Part shown: piece after piece, positions 5,659-5,709 of the stretch
Numbering within the stretch: position 1 is the first letter of the stretch
How the letters are laid out: each line of letters opens with the position of its first letter
Assembly (NCBI GenBank): GCA_900544385.1
Contig: UQVD01000107.1
Span: forward strand, 1-5,709
Direction of reading: 5' to 3'
From: an uncultured Collinsella sp.
GTDB taxonomy: Bacteria > Actinomycetota > Coriobacteriia > Coriobacteriales > Coriobacteriaceae
Length of the DNA: 5,709 nt
Made by a program: the position numbers and the translations under genes
Notes under the pieces: model-generated
Seen by the model: the letters and a program-made list of their open reading frames with translations, nothing else
Told to the model about the DNA's origin: nothing
The model's database searches: none

Positions 5659-5709
5659 GGCTCTGTTAGACCAGGATTGACATTCCGCCCCGTCATCTTC
5701 TTGCGATTG
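5659..5709. mobile_element. Possible insertion sequence end at the contig edge
   Basis: From GGCTCTGTTAGACC (5659-5672) into TTGACA (5677-5682) the sequence resembles the terminal inverted repeats of some insertion sequences, such as IS256-type elements that start GG/GA and carry TTGACA about 20 bp inside. There is no transposase sequence, partner repeat or target duplication in view, so this is recall-based pattern likeness only. The TTGACA could instead be a -35 box, although no -10 lies at the right distance. Confidence 0.2.

Noticed and set aside
5677..5705. TTGACA at 5677 as a rightward promoter
   Set aside because: The -35 hexamer is perfect, but the bases 17 bp further (CTTGCG) do not resemble a -10 box, and the window ends before a gene start.

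Overview
The window reads like a high-GC Gram-positive genome. GC-rich coding frames, GC-ended codons, strong GGAG-type ribosome binding sites and gene style suggest an actinobacterial gut organism of the Coriobacteriia, most likely Collinsella-like. This taxonomic call is inference from style, not from a marker gene. The first 43 bases are not biological: they are an Illumina Nextera adapter with a recognisable i5 index, so position 44 is a tagmentation breakpoint and the left edge is the physical end of an assembled contig.

Left half (56-3703): a divergent metabolic locus. A PucR-type transcription regulator is read leftward (1237-56). A 217-bp AT-rich intergenic region with a perfect inverted repeat and a long-range direct repeat separates it from a rightward two-gene operon. 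That operon encodes an ornithine cyclodeaminase/mu-crystallin-family NAD(P) enzyme (1455-2486) and, 24 bp later, a class I/II PLP aminotransferase (2511-3641), and it ends at a strong rho-independent terminator (3662-3703). The layout suggests a local regulator controlling a short amino-acid or cyclic-imine pathway. One attractive scheme is that the aminotransferase makes a keto acid that cyclises to a ketimine, which the second enzyme reduces, or the reverse. The substrate cannot be read from the sequence.

Right half (3704-5536): a long hairpin (3733-3770) precedes a two-component system. This consists of an OmpR/PhoB-type response regulator (3812-4483) and, 9 bp later, a compact histidine kinase (4493-5536) with two membrane helices and practically no extracellular loop. 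It resembles the intramembrane-sensing kinases (BceS/GraS type) that usually work with a peptide-antibiotic ABC transporter. No such transporter is visible in the remaining bases.

Right edge (5537-5709): non-coding and dense in structure. It holds a 6-bp hairpin, two exact 19-bp copies of a GTTC/GAAC-rich element spaced 39 bp apart, a 9-bp hairpin joining the two copies, an 8-bp G/C hairpin, and a terminal stretch that could be the end of an insertion sequence.
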